DNA from: Sideroxydans lithotrophicus
GTDB lineage: Bacteria; Pseudomonadota; Gammaproteobacteria; Burkholderiales; Gallionellaceae
DNA: 64,000 bases
Assembly: GCA_020723185.1 (NCBI GenBank)
Contig: DYJI01000003.1
Coordinates: forward strand, 62,001 to 126,000
Direction of reading: 5' to 3'
Each line of letters opens with the position of its first letter. Within the stretch, counting starts at the first letter, position 1. The translations under genes and the position numbers were made by a program. Positions 1 through 8,404 of this stretch are shown piece after piece. Below the pieces are notes generated by a model. The model made no database searches. It was not told the origin of the DNA and saw nothing but the letters and a program-made list of their open reading frames with translations.

Positions 1-1011
1 GTCTATCACTCGACCCTGTTGATGAAGCCGGTGTTCGATCTGGCGAAGAAGACCAGGCATCGCCTGGCATATGCCGAAGGCGAGGACGAGCGCGTGCTGC
101 ATGCGGTGCAGACCGTGGTGGACGAGGGGCTGGCACAGCCGATACTGGTCGGCAGGCCGGACGTGATCGCCGCGCGCATCGAGCGGCTGGGGTTGCGCAT
201 CCGCGCCGGACAGGATTTCGAGCTGGTCGATCCGAACGACGATCCGCGCTACCGCGAATACTGGACGGAATACCACCGTCTGCGCGCGCGCGACGGTGTG
301 ACGCCCGAGGTCGCCAAGCGCGAGATGCACCGGCGCAGCACGCTGATCGCCGCCATGCTGGTGCATATGGGGGCGGCGGATGCCATGCTGTGCGGCACGG
401 TGGACCAGCCGCTCTACCATCTGCGTTTCATCGACGAGGTGATCGGCCATCGCCCCGGCAGCAGCGTGTATGGCGCGATGAACATCCTGCTGTTGCCCAA
501 GCACACGCTGTTCATCTGCGATACGCACGTGAACCTGGATCCGACCGCCGAGCAACTGGCGGAGTTGACCATGCTGGCGGCGGAAGAGGTGAGTTACTTC
601 GGACTGACGCCCAGGGTGGCGCTGCTTTCGCATTCCAATTTCGGCAGCCACGACGATGCCTCGGCGCGCAAGATGGCGCACACGCGCACCTTGCTGGCGA
701 AGTTGGCACCGGAACTGGAGGTGGAGGGCGAGATGCACGGCGATACGGCCCTGTCGGAAAAGATACGCGCGCAGCTGTTCCCCGAGGCGAAACTGAAGGG
801 ACAGGCCAATCTGCTGGTGATGCCCAATCTGGATGCGGCCAATATCGCCTACAATCTGCTCAAGATGACTGCGGGCGACGGCATCACCATCGGCAGCATC
901 TTGTTGGGTGCTGACAAATCCGCACATATCCTCACGGCGACTGCGACCACGCGCCGTATCGTGAACATGAGTGCGCTGACTGTCGCCGGCGTGAAAACCA
1001 GGAGTGAATGA
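1..1011 (+). CDS. maeB: NADP-dependent malic enzyme, C-terminal part (phosphotransacetylase-like domain)
   Basis: The reading frame is open from base 1, so the 5' part lies outside the window. What remains (about 336 residues) is the phosphate acetyl/butyryltransferase-type domain that forms the C-terminal half of MaeB-type malic enzymes; the junction residues MKPVF and YAEGEDERVL are typical of it. Full MaeB decarboxylates malate to pyruvate with NADP+, and the PTA-like half is usually regulatory (family knowledge). A free-standing phosphotransacetylase is the alternative, less likely because the frame continues upstream of the first ATG with MaeB-like residues. The stop overlaps the start region of the next small gene. 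Confidence 0.85.
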   Translation, partial: VYHSTLLMKPVFDLAKKTRHRLAYAEGEDERVLHAVQTVVDEGLAQPILVGRPDVIAARIERLGLRIRAGQDFELVDPNDDPRYREYWTEYHRLRARDGVTPEVAKREMHRRSTLIAAMLVHMGAADAMLCGTVDQPLYHLRFIDEVIGHRPGSSVYGAMNILLLPKHTLFICDTHVNLDPTAEQLAELTMLAAEEVSYFGLTPRVALLSHSNFGSHDDASARKMAHTRTLLAKLAPELEVEGEMHGDTALSEKIRAQLFPEAKLKGQANLLVMPNLDAANIAYNLLKMTAGDGITIGSILLGADKSAHILTATATTRRIVNMSALTVAGVKTRSE

Positions 1012-1247
1012 TGGACAAACAGGAAGTTGAACTGCTGAGCAAAGAGGTCGAATTGTTGATGGCCGAACGTACCCGTCTGTTGCGCGTGGTGGGCGCGGCG
1101 GCGGTGCTGGTGGCGAATGCGGATGCGATGCGCTTGCAGCCGCAGGCGGTAGATGCTGCCGAAGTGCTATCCGAGATGCTCAACGCGCTTCCCGAGGAGA
1201 CTTTGCAGGACGCACTGGAATCCGTTAAGGCGCATTCGGCGGCTTGA
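1011..1247 (+). CDS. Small hypothetical protein (78 aa, N-terminal coiled coil)
   Basis: A 78-residue ORF fills the gap between maeB and the patatin gene. The ATG at 1011 sits six bases after an AGGAG ribosome site (1000-1004); an ATG at 1008 overlaps the maeB stop and is possible. The first 25 residues are charged and heptad-like (EVELLSKEVELLMAER), followed by an Ala/Val-rich segment and an acidic amphipathic tail. I recognise no family. Position and phase suggest translation coupled to maeB; function unknown. Confidence 0.6.
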   Translation: MDKQEVELLSKEVELLMAERTRLLRVVGAAAVLVANADAMRLQPQAVDAAEVLSEMLNALPEETLQDALESVKAHSAA

Positions 1248-1251
1248 ATCC

Positions 1252-2424
1252 ATGCAAAAGGAGACGATCGGGCTGATCCTCACCGGCGGCGGCGCTCGCG
1301 CGGCCTACCAGGTCGGCGTGCTGAAGGCCGTTGCCGAATTCCTGCCATACCGGGCGCGGGTGCCCTTCAAAGTGATCAGCGGCACTTCGGCGGGCGCGCT
1401 CAACGCCATCACGCTGGCGGTGAACGCGCGCCATTTCCGCAAGGGGGTGCGCTACCTGCTGAACATCTGGAACAATGCCCAGGTGACCGACATCTACCGC
1501 GCGGATGTGCTCGGGGTTCTGAACAACAGTCTGCGCTGGGTGTTCGGTCTGTTGCTGAGCGTGCTGGGCAGCAACTGGCTCAATCGCGTGTCGTTGCTGG
1601 ACAACAGCCCGCTGCGCACTTTCCTGGAGCGGGCTTTGCCGTGCGATCTTATCCAGCGGCATATCGACGACGGGCTGGTGCATGCGGTGAGTGTCACCGC
1701 TTCGGGCTATGGTTCCGGCCATTCGGTGACGTTCTATCAGGGGGCACCGGATATCGAGCCGTGGAAGCGTACCCGGCGTGTCGGAGTGCCGACCCAGCTC
1801 GATATCCAGCACCTGATGGCGTCTTCCGCCATCCCTTTCATGTTCCCGGCCGTGCATGTGAACCGTGAGTTCTTCGGCGACGGTTCGATGCGCCAGATCG
1901 CACCGATCAGTTCCGCGCTGCATCTGGGGGCCGAGCGTGTGCTGGTGGTAGGTGTCGGCCACAGCGCGATCACGGATGACGAGAAGCGTCCCAAGATCGA
2001 GCACTATCCCGCGCTGGCGGAGATCGCCGGCCATGCACTGGACAGCATCTTCATCGACGGGCTGGAGGTCGATCTGGAGCGCCTGCAACGTATCAACAGG
2101 ACCCTGGACGCTGTTCCCGAAGAGTTGCATCACACCCTCGACCTGCGCCATGTGGAAGCGCTGGTGATCTCGCCCAGCCAGCCGCTGGAAAAGATCGCCG
2201 AGCGCTACATCCATAACCTGCCCTGGACCATCCGCTTGCTGCTGCGTCTGGCAGGCGTGATGCGTGGCAGCGGCGCGAATCTGGTCAGCTATCTGCTGTT
2301 CGACAAGCATTACTGCCGTGCGCTGATCGAACTGGGCTACCAAGATGCGCTCAAGCGCCGCGAGGAGATCATCGCGTTCCTGCAGCAAGGCGGTGAACCG
2401 CCCTGTCATGATCTGGCGCAATGA
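1252..2424 (+). CDS. Patatin-like phospholipase
   Basis: The 390-residue protein has the full patatin signature: an oxyanion loop GGGARAAYQVGVL near residue 12, the nucleophile elbow GTSAG (G-x-S-x-G) near residue 44, and the DG of the Ser-Asp dyad in FGDGSMRQ. The family hydrolyses acyl esters of phospholipids at the membrane. A hydrophobic stretch lies around residues 85-100 (VFGLLLSVLGSNWL). I chose the ATG at 1252 over the upstream in-frame start because it begins just before the conserved loop and does not overlap the preceding gene. The end overlaps birA by 4 bp. Confidence 0.85.
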   Translation: MQKETIGLILTGGGARAAYQVGVLKAVAEFLPYRARVPFKVISGTSAGALNAITLAVNARHFRKGVRYLLNIWNNAQVTDIYRADVLGVLNNSLRWVFGLLLSVLGSNWLNRVSLLDNSPLRTFLERALPCDLIQRHIDDGLVHAVSVTASGYGSGHSVTFYQGAPDIEPWKRTRRVGVPTQLDIQHLMASSAIPFMFPAVHVNREFFGDGSMRQIAPISSALHLGAERVLVVGVGHSAITDDEKRPKIEHYPALAEIAGHALDSIFIDGLEVDLERLQRINRTLDAVPEELHHTLDLRHVEALVISPSQPLEKIAERYIHNLPWTIRLLLRLAGVMRGSGANLVSYLLFDKHYCRALIELGYQDALKRREEIIAFLQQGGEPPCHDLAQ

Positions 2425-3416
2425 TCAACGCCGCGCCACATTCCCACAAGTCGCTGACCTTCACTTTGCTGCGCTTGCTGGCGGACGGGGAATTCCATTC
2501 CGGCGAGGACATGGCGGGGCGGTTGGGGATGTCTCGTGCCAGCGTGCACAACGCGTTGCAGGATGTGGCGCAATACGGTGTCTTGCTGCATAGCGTACGC
2601 GGGCGCGGCTATCGTCTGGCCCATCCGCTGTGCTGGCTGGACAAGGAGCGGATACTGGCCGAAGCCGGGGATGCGCGTAGCGTCCTGGATATCGAGATCC
2701 TCGAACACGCGACCTCAAGCAATGCCTTGTTGCTGCAAGCTGCGGCGCAAGGCGCAGCCAGCGGCCGCGTGCTGGCGGTGGAATGGCAGAGCGCCGGACG
2801 CGGACGACTGGGGCGCACCTGGCATGCCGGACTGGGCGAGGCGCTCACCTTCTCGTTGCTATGGCGTTTCGAATGCGGGTTGGCGGCGCTGTCGGGGCTG
2901 AGTCTGGCGGTGGGTGTCGCCATGATGCGCGGCTTGCGCGAACTGGGCGTCAGGGACGCGGGCCTGAAGTGGCCGAACGATGTGATGCTGCCGTCGGGCA
3001 AACTGGCCGGTATCCTGCTGGAAGCGCAGGGCGATATGCTGGGTCCCAGCACGGTGGTGATCGGCATCGGATTGAATCTGGTGGCACCAGCGGATGCAGA
3101 CAGGATCGGGCAGGCGGTGGGGGATCTGTCGGCATGCGGGGTGCCTCCAGGCCAGCGCAACCGGGTTTTCGCCATTTTGCTCAAGCATCTGGTGTCCGTG
3201 CTGCGCGAGTTCTCCGCGCACGGTTTCACTGCGTTGCACAAGGAATGGGAAAGTGCACATATGCATGCCGACCGGCCGGTCGAGATGCTGATGCCGGATG
3301 GGAAACGCATCCAGGGTATCGCGCTGGGCGTGACGGATGAAGGGGCATTGCGCGTGCGAACGGCGGAGGGCGTGCGTGAATTCCATTCCGGCGAAGTCAG
3401 TCTGAGGGGGAGATAG
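2421..3416 (+). CDS. birA: Bifunctional biotin ligase / biotin operon repressor
   Basis: BirA attaches biotin to the acetyl-CoA carboxylase carrier protein and, in the two-domain form, represses biotin genes. Residues about 10-65 form a winged helix-turn-helix (LADGEFHSGEDMAGRLGMSR), so this is the regulatory class. The catalytic domain shows the biotinyl-AMP loop GRGRLGRTW at 126-134 and KWPNDV at 183-188. At 331 residues it is a normal length. It overlaps the patatin gene by 4 bp and stops one base before coaX. Confidence 0.93.
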   Translation: MINAAPHSHKSLTFTLLRLLADGEFHSGEDMAGRLGMSRASVHNALQDVAQYGVLLHSVRGRGYRLAHPLCWLDKERILAEAGDARSVLDIEILEHATSSNALLLQAAAQGAASGRVLAVEWQSAGRGRLGRTWHAGLGEALTFSLLWRFECGLAALSGLSLAVGVAMMRGLRELGVRDAGLKWPNDVMLPSGKLAGILLEAQGDMLGPSTVVIGIGLNLVAPADADRIGQAVGDLSACGVPPGQRNRVFAILLKHLVSVLREFSAHGFTALHKEWESAHMHADRPVEMLMPDGKRIQGIALGVTDEGALRVRTAEGVREFHSGEVSLRGR

Positions 3417-3417
3417 G

Positions 3418-4140
3418 ATGCTGTTGCTGGATGTCGGGAACAGTCGCTGCAAATGGACGCTGGTGCAGAACGGTGCCTGGCTGCGCCAGGGCGTGCTGGA
3501 GAATCGCGACCTGGCACGGCTACCGGAGCTGGTGGGGGGGCTACCGGCGGGTTCCCGCATACTGGTGTCCAATGTGGCGGGCGAGGCGGCCGGGGCCAGC
3601 TTGCGAGAATATCTTGCGGCATTGCAGGGTGAACTGACGTTCATCCTGGCCGAGGCGGAGCGCTGCGGTGTGCGCAACGGTTATCGCGAACCGCAAAGAC
3701 TCGGCAGTGATCGATGGGCAGCGCTGATCGCGGCGCGTCATCGCGCCCCCGGTGCCTGGCTGGTCGTCAATTGCGGGACGGCGACCACGGTCGATGCGCT
3801 CTCGGCGCAAGGCGAGTTCCTGGGGGGGCTGATATTGCCAGGATTGTCGCTGATGCTGGACAGTCTGAGCGCCAACACGGCGCTGCTGACCGCCCAAGAG
3901 GGTGACTTGCAGGACTTTCCCCGTGACACCGCAGCCGCCATGTCGAGCGGCGCGGTGCGGGCGACGCAGGGCGCTATCCTGCATCAGTTCGGATTGCTGC
4001 AACAACGCGAGGGCAGTGTGCGCTGTCTGATCAGCGGCGGTGCGGCGGGCAAGGTGATGCAGGGATCGTCCATACCGTGCGAGCATGACGAATACATGGT
4101 GTTGCGCGGATTGCAGATTTTGGGAGAAGAGGGAGCATGA
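3418..4140 (+). CDS. coaX: Type III pantothenate kinase
   Basis: CoaX phosphorylates pantothenate in the first step of coenzyme A synthesis. The 240-residue protein starts with the ASKHA phosphate-binding motif LLLDVGNSRCKW and carries GSDRWAALI and NCGTATTVDAL, which mark the type III enzyme. The pairing birA-coaX is widespread in proteobacteria. The last bases overlap the start of the SPOR-domain gene. Confidence 0.93.
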   Translation: MLLLDVGNSRCKWTLVQNGAWLRQGVLENRDLARLPELVGGLPAGSRILVSNVAGEAAGASLREYLAALQGELTFILAEAERCGVRNGYREPQRLGSDRWAALIAARHRAPGAWLVVNCGTATTVDALSAQGEFLGGLILPGLSLMLDSLSANTALLTAQEGDLQDFPRDTAAAMSSGAVRATQGAILHQFGLLQQREGSVRCLISGGAAGKVMQGSSIPCEHDEYMVLRGLQILGEEGA

Positions 4141-4883
4141 ACAAGAAATGGGTATGGGGGTTGCTGCTGGCCAATGTGCTGTTGTTTGCATGGATGCGTT
4201 GGGGAGAGGTGCTGACGGTCGATCCTGATGTGTTGGCAGCGCAGCCGCCGTTGCACGCGGACAAGGTCGTGCTGCTGAAAGAGACGAACCCGGTGAACGT
4301 GGAATCCTCACCTGCGGCCACATTGCCTGAGTCTGCGGTGGTGTCGGCGGTGGAAGTGGTCGAGGCTGTTCCCGCGCCCGCCCCGCGTCTGAGTGATGAG
4401 TTGGCCAACCCGCCACAGATCGAACAATGCCTGTTCTGGGGCGAGTTCTCCGGCAGCGGCCTCGCAGACGCCCGTCAGCGACTGACCGCGCTGAACCTTG
4501 GCGCACGGCTGCAGACGCGTAGCGTGGAGCACGCGAGCGGATACTGGGTGTATATGTCGCCGCTGAAGAACCAGGCCGAGGTACAGAAGAAGATCGGACA
4601 GCTGAAGAAACTCGGTGTGAACGATTATTTCGTCGTGCAGGAAGCGGGGGAATGGCAGCGCGCCATCTCGCTGGGCGTGTTCCGCACCGAGCGCGCAGCG
4701 GAGAACTATCTGGCCAGCCTGCGCAAGCAGGGCGTGCGCACCGCCAAGGTTGGGGAGCGCAAGAGTACGCTCAGGTTCACCCAGTTCGTGATCTCGGAGG
4801 CGGAAGCGGAGATCGAGTCGAAAGTGCGCGGTTTTCTGAAAGATTTCCCGGACAGCGAGCTGAAAATGTCAGACTGCAATTGA
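4137..4883 (+). CDS. SPOR-domain membrane protein
   Basis: A 248-residue protein with one N-terminal membrane helix (WVWGLLLANVLLFAWM, residues 5-20), a Pro/Val/Glu-rich linker to about residue 90, then a SPOR-like module (LFWGEFSGSGLADARQRL, WVYMSPLKNQAEVQKKI, AISLGVFRTERAAENYLASL). SPOR domains bind denuded septal peptidoglycan, so a division or cell-wall role is likely. It overlaps coaX by 4 bp, as in related betaproteobacteria. The tail from about residue 195 is not matched by the domain. Confidence 0.8.
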   Translation: MNKKWVWGLLLANVLLFAWMRWGEVLTVDPDVLAAQPPLHADKVVLLKETNPVNVESSPAATLPESAVVSAVEVVEAVPAPAPRLSDELANPPQIEQCLFWGEFSGSGLADARQRLTALNLGARLQTRSVEHASGYWVYMSPLKNQAEVQKKIGQLKKLGVNDYFVVQEAGEWQRAISLGVFRTERAAENYLASLRKQGVRTAKVGERKSTLRFTQFVISEAEAEIESKVRGFLKDFPDSELKMSDCN

Positions 4884-4884
4884 C

Positions 4885-4921
4885 AGGGCGCGACTAAATC
4901 AGCAAAATGCCGCCCTCTTTT
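4885..4921 (+). terminator. Weak terminator after SPOR gene
   Basis: AGGGCG (4885-4890) and CGCCCT (4911-4916) can pair around a 20-base loop and are followed by CTTTTT. The stem is only 6 bp, so this is a weak candidate. It would separate the birA-coaX-SPOR transcript from tRNA-Met. Confidence 0.3.
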
Positions 4922-4959
4922 TGGCAACGTAACATTTTTACTGCCGAAGAAAACTTGAC

Positions 4960-5036
4960 GGTGATATAGCTCAGCTGGTTAGAGCACAGCACTCATAATG
5001 CTGGGGTCGGTGGTTCAAGTCCACCTATCACCACCA
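4960..5036 (+). tRNA. tRNA-Met (CAT)
   Basis: A 77-nt cloverleaf: acceptor GGTGATA pairs with TATCACC, followed by ACCA with an encoded CCA end. The anticodon stem-loop CAGCA-CTCATAA-TGCTG carries CAT, and the T-loop is TTCAAGT. The variable region GGGTC resembles elongator Met rather than initiator tRNA. A CAT anticodon could also be the lysidine-modified Ile tRNA; the arm sequences favour elongator Met. Confidence 0.9.
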
Positions 5037-5073
5037 CGGATTCAATTATGGGCTCGGCTTTTTCCGCCCATAA

Positions 5074-5103
5074 AAAAACTCCAGCCTCACGGCTGGAGTT
5101 TTT
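5074..5103. terminator. Bidirectional rho-independent terminator
   Basis: AAACTCCAGCC (5076-5086), loop TCAC, GGCTGGAGTTT (5091-5101): an 11-bp perfect stem flanked by an A-run on the left and a T-run on the right, so it can act on both strands. It ends the tRNA-Met transcript from the left and the mini-membrane-peptide gene at 5126-5224 from the right. Confidence 0.85.
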
Positions 5104-5125
5104 CATTTCCGGGGTACCGGTCTGC

Positions 5126-5224
5126 TTACTCGGAATCGGTGAACAGCTGCTTCAGCATCCACAGCGAGAAGCCGACTGCCAGAATTGCGGTACCGATCGA
5201 AGAAATATCAGCGATGAATGACAT
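5126..5224 (-). CDS. Mini membrane peptide 1 (32 aa)
   Basis: On the reverse strand an ATG at 5224, eight bases after a strong GGGAGGGG ribosome site, opens a 32-residue frame ending in TAA at 5126. The peptide begins MSFIADISSIG, continues with a hydrophobic helix (TAILAVGFSLWML) and ends with a short polar tail (KQLFTDSE). It is paralogous to the peptide at 5408-5503: about 20 of 31 aligned residues are identical, with conservative changes elsewhere. It has its own promoter-like sequence (5276-5303) and a terminator. The layout resembles single-helix accessory subunits of membrane complexes such as CydX, but the sequence is not CydX and I recognise no family. Confidence 0.75.
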   Translation of the reverse strand: MSFIADISSIGTAILAVGFSLWMLKQLFTDSE

Positions 5225-5275
5225 GGTTTACCCCTCCCAAAGTTAAGTTGAACATACCGACAAACAACGGGAGTA

Positions 5276-5303
5276 ATGCTAGCACAAACCCTACGGCTGA
5301 CAA
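5276..5303 (-). promoter_or_regulatory. Sigma70-like promoter for mini membrane peptide 1
   Basis: On the reverse strand TTGTCA (5303-5298) and TAGCAT (5281-5276) are separated by 16 bp. Transcription would begin near 5269, leaving a leader of about 45 nt before the ATG at 5224. Confidence 0.5.
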
Positions 5304-5375
5304 GTGCTTTATGCATAGAAATACCAGCCCGGCGCACTTTGCGCAGGCAGAAAAGTATGGATCCTGTGTATTTCA

Positions 5376-5395
5376 GCGGCCGGTGACCCGGCCGC
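5376..5395. terminator. GC-rich hairpin after mini membrane peptide 2
   Basis: GCGGCCGG / CCGGCCGC form a perfect 8-bp stem with a 4-base loop, starting 13 bases past the stop at 5408 on the reverse strand. No T-run follows, so it may be a weak terminator or a 3'-end stabilising hairpin. Confidence 0.45.
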
Positions 5396-5407
5396 AACGG
5401 ATGCGTA

Positions 5408-5503
5408 TTACTCTTTGCTGAAGAGTTGCATCACCATCCAGATGGAGAAACCGACCGAGAAGATTGCAACGCCGATGGAGGAGAAGTCTGCTACGAATGA
5501 CAT
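5408..5503 (-). CDS. Mini membrane peptide 2 (31 aa)
   Basis: A 31-residue reverse-strand frame from ATG at 5503 to TAA at 5408, with an AAGGGA-type ribosome site just upstream. It begins MSFVADFSSIG, has one hydrophobic helix (VAIFSVGFSIWMV) and ends MQLFSKE. The start MSF(V/I)AD, the SSIG turn, the VGFS(I/L)WM helix core and the QLF tail are shared with the neighbour at 5126-5224. This conservation at protein level with different codons is good evidence that both are translated. A TATAAT-like box (reverse strand, 5586-5581) lies about 80 bp upstream. Function unknown. Confidence 0.75.
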   Translation of the reverse strand: MSFVADFSSIGVAIFSVGFSIWMVMQLFSKE

Positions 5504-5646
5504 GTTTTTCCCTTTTATCTTTATGTTGATTTAACGGTGGTTCCGAAGGCATGCAAATCGCTCACCGGAAGCCGAAACGGATTATATTAGCGAAATACTC
5601 AGGAATAGCCCCTATTTGAAAAGGCTGTTATTTTCAGGGGCATTGG

Positions 5647-7005
5647 GTGTCGGATGAGGAAAGAGGACGTGGTACTTTGAAGAAACTGTATATCAAGACG
5701 TATGGCTGCCAGATGAACGAGTATGACTCGGACAAGATGGCGGATGTGATGTTGGCCGGTGCGCAGCTGGAGCAGACGGACAGACAGGAGGAGGCGGACA
5801 TCATCCTGTTCAATACCTGTTCCATCCGCGAAAAAGCGGAGAACAAGGTGTTCTCGGACTTGGGCCGTGCGCGGGTTTTGAAAGATTCCAATCCTGGGTT
5901 GCTGATCGGTGTTGGCGGTTGCGTGGCCAGCCAGGAAGGCGAGGCCATCATCAAACGCGCGCCTTATGTGGATGTGGTGTTCGGGCCGCAGACGCTGCAC
6001 CGTCTGCCCGAGCTGATCGAGGCGCGCCGCAGCAGCGGCAGGCCGCAGATCGATGTCAGCTTCCCCGAGATCGAGAAGTTCGACCATCTGCCTGCTTCGC
6101 AGACTGCGCACGGCACGGCTTTCGTCTCCATCATGGAAGGGTGCAGCAAGTACTGCACTTTCTGTGTGGTGCCGTTCACGCGCGGCGAGGAAGTGTCGCG
6201 CCCGTTCGAGGATGTGATGCGCGAAGTCGAAAAGTTGATCTCGCAGGGTGTGGGCGAGATCACGCTTCTGGGACAGAACGTGAACGCTTATCAGGGGGAG
6301 GCGGACGACGGCGACACGGTGGATTTCGCATTCCTGCTGCGTGCCATTGCGGCGCTGGACGGGGTGCAGCGACTGCGGTACACCACTTCGCATCCGCGCG
6401 AGATGTCGCAACGCGTGATCGATGTCTACGCCGATACGCCCAAGCTGGTGAGCCATCTGCACCTGCCGGTGCAGTCCGGATCGGATCGTGTGCTGGCCGC
6501 GATGAAGCGCGGTTATACCGCACTGGAATACAAGTCCGTCGTGCGCAGGTTGCGCACCGCGCGTCCTGACATCGCCATCGCATCTGACTTCATCGTCGGC
6601 TTCCCCGGCGAGACCGAGGCCGATTTCGAGGCGACCATGAAGCTGATCGAGGACGTGCAGTTCGATGCCAGTTACAGCTTCATGTTCAGCCCGCGTCCCG
6701 GCACGCCTGCGGCCGAGATGCAGGACGACACGCCGGATGAGGTGAAGATGCAACGACTGCATCGTTTGCAGGCGCGCATCAATGAGCTGGAACAGGAATA
6801 TAGTCAGCGCATGGTGGGGACGGTGCAGCGCGTGGTGGTGGAGAGCGTCTCGAAGAAGAATCCGGGCGAACTGGCCGGGCGTACCGAGAACAACCGCGTG
6901 GTGAATTTCGAGGGCTCGCCCGGCATGCTGGGCCGCTATCTCGATGTGCGTATCACCGCAGTGTCCAACCACACCCTGCGCGGCGAGGTGTTGGAGGCGG
7001 CATGA
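5647..7005 (+). CDS. miaB: tRNA-2-methylthio-N6-dimethylallyladenosine synthase
   Basis: MiaB adds the methylthio group to i6A37 of tRNAs reading UNN codons. Visible are the N-terminal MTTase domain ([28 protein letters not shown]), the radical-SAM cluster [11 protein letters not shown] (C-x3-C-x2-C) and the C-terminal TRAM region. Two starts are plausible: GTG at 5647 (AGGGG seven bases upstream) and TTG at 5677 (GAGGA nine bases upstream), which gives the family-typical beginning [12 protein letters not shown]. It starts the conserved order miaB-phoH-ybeY-corC and overlaps phoH by 4 bp. Confidence 0.95.
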   Translation: MSDEERGRGTLKKLYIKTYGCQMNEYDSDKMADVMLAGAQLEQTDRQEEADIILFNTCSIREKAENKVFSDLGRARVLKDSNPGLLIGVGGCVASQEGEAIIKRAPYVDVVFGPQTLHRLPELIEARRSSGRPQIDVSFPEIEKFDHLPASQTAHGTAFVSIMEGCSKYCTFCVVPFTRGEEVSRPFEDVMREVEKLISQGVGEITLLGQNVNAYQGEADDGDTVDFAFLLRAIAALDGVQRLRYTTSHPREMSQRVIDVYADTPKLVSHLHLPVQSGSDRVLAAMKRGYTALEYKSVVRRLRTARPDIAIASDFIVGFPGETEADFEATMKLIEDVQFDASYSFMFSPRPGTPAAEMQDDTPDEVKMQRLHRLQARINELEQEYSQRMVGTVQRVVVESVSKKNPGELAGRTENNRVVNFEGSPGMLGRYLDVRITAVSNHTLRGEVLEAA

Positions 7006-7955
7006 GCGAACGTGCGAACATCTCATTCGAGCCGGTGGATAACGATCGACTGGCCAAGTTGTGCGGTGCGTTCGACGAGAACCTGCGTCAGATAGAGACC
7101 GCGCTGGAGGTGAACATCGCGCGGCGCGGCGAGCGCTTCAGCATCAGCGGCGAGCAGGCGGAACTGGCGCGTGCTGTACTGGAGCGCTTCTACCTGGAAG
7201 CGAATCACGACATCTCGCTGGAGCGTCTGCAGCTGGGCCTGATCGAATCGATGAAACGCGACCTGCCGGATGCGGGCAGCGAATCGGTGCCGTTGCTGAT
7301 GACGCGCAAGGCCGAGGTGCGCGGGCGGACGGTGCGCCAGAACGAATACCTGCAAGCCATACAGGAACACGACATCACCTTCGGTGTCGGACCCGCCGGT
7401 ACCGGCAAGACCTATTTGGCGGTGGCCTCGGCGGTGGATGCCTTGCAGCGCGAGAACGTTAAGCGGCTGGTGCTGGTGCGCCCGGCGGTGGAGGCTGGCG
7501 AGCGTCTCGGTTTCCTGCCGGGGGATCTGGCGCAGAAGGTCGACCCTTACCTGCGGCCTTTGTATGATGCATTGTATGACCTGATGGGGCTGGACAAGGT
7601 GGCCAAGGCTTTCGAGCGCGGTGCCATCGAGATCGCGCCGCTGGCCTATATGCGCGGCCGCACCCTGAACCATTCCTTCATCATCCTCGACGAGGCGCAG
7701 AACACCACGCCGGAGCAGATGAAGATGTTCCTCACCCGCATCGGTTTCGGCAGCAAGGCGGTCATCACAGGCGACGTGACGCAGATCGACTTGGCGCGCG
7801 GGCAGAAGAGCGGTCTCAACGATGCGCGCAAGGTCCTGAAGGACGTGCGCGGCATCGCGTTCCAGCAGTTCCTTGCCGAGGATGTGGTGCGCCATCCGCT
7901 GGTGCAGAAGATCGTCACGGCCTATGAAAAGTACGGTGAAAAAAGCAATGAGTGA
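7002..7955 (+). CDS. PhoH-family ATPase (YbeZ-like)
   Basis: A 317-residue cytosolic ATPase with Walker [11 protein letters not shown] at 128-137 and Walker B IILDEAQN. The family acts with the endoribonuclease YbeY in RNA/ribosome maintenance, and ybeY follows directly, overlapping the end of this gene. The N-terminal ~100 residues are the usual KH-like extension of the YbeZ branch. Confidence 0.92.
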   Translation: MSERANISFEPVDNDRLAKLCGAFDENLRQIETALEVNIARRGERFSISGEQAELARAVLERFYLEANHDISLERLQLGLIESMKRDLPDAGSESVPLLMTRKAEVRGRTVRQNEYLQAIQEHDITFGVGPAGTGKTYLAVASAVDALQRENVKRLVLVRPAVEAGERLGFLPGDLAQKVDPYLRPLYDALYDLMGLDKVAKAFERGAIEIAPLAYMRGRTLNHSFIILDEAQNTTPEQMKMFLTRIGFGSKAVITGDVTQIDLARGQKSGLNDARKVLKDVRGIAFQQFLAEDVVRHPLVQKIVTAYEKYGEKSNE

Positions 7956-8397
7956 TGTGCACAAACTCTCGCTGTCGGTGCAATACGCCAGCAATGCAAG
8001 GGAAGTGCCGAGCCGTCAGCAGTTCCGGCGCTGGGTCAAGGCGGCGCTGGAGCAGGATGTGCAGATGGCGTTGCGCATTGTGGACGAGATCGAGGGACGC
8101 GCGCTGAACCAGAGTTATCGCGGAAAGGATTACGCCACCAATGTGCTGACCTTCGTCTACGATGACACCGATCCGCTGTATGGCGATGTGGTCATCTGCG
8201 CACCGGTGGTGGCCCGCGAGGCACAGGAACAGGGCAAGGATCTGTTCGCGCATTACGCCCATCTCACGCTGCATGCCGTGCTGCACCTGCAGGGGTATGA
8301 CCATGAAAAGAAAAAGGAAGCCGAGCGGATGGAGGCCCGCGAGACTGCATTGATGCTCAAATTGCGGTATCCTGCGCCCTATCTAGTTAGCAAGTAG
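7948..8397 (+). CDS. ybeY: Endoribonuclease YbeY, rRNA maturation factor
   Basis: The zinc site H-x3-H-x5-H is present in LTLHAVLHLQGYDH. YbeY takes part in 16S rRNA 3'-end maturation and ribosome quality control. The ATG at 7948 (149 aa) overlaps the phoH end by 8 bp; upstream in-frame starts lie deep inside phoH and were rejected. Confidence 0.92.
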   Translation: MSDVHKLSLSVQYASNAREVPSRQQFRRWVKAALEQDVQMALRIVDEIEGRALNQSYRGKDYATNVLTFVYDDTDPLYGDVVICAPVVAREAQEQGKDLFAHYAHLTLHAVLHLQGYDHEKKKEAERMEARETALMLKLRYPAPYLVSK

Positions 8398-8404
8398 TCA
8401 GGTA

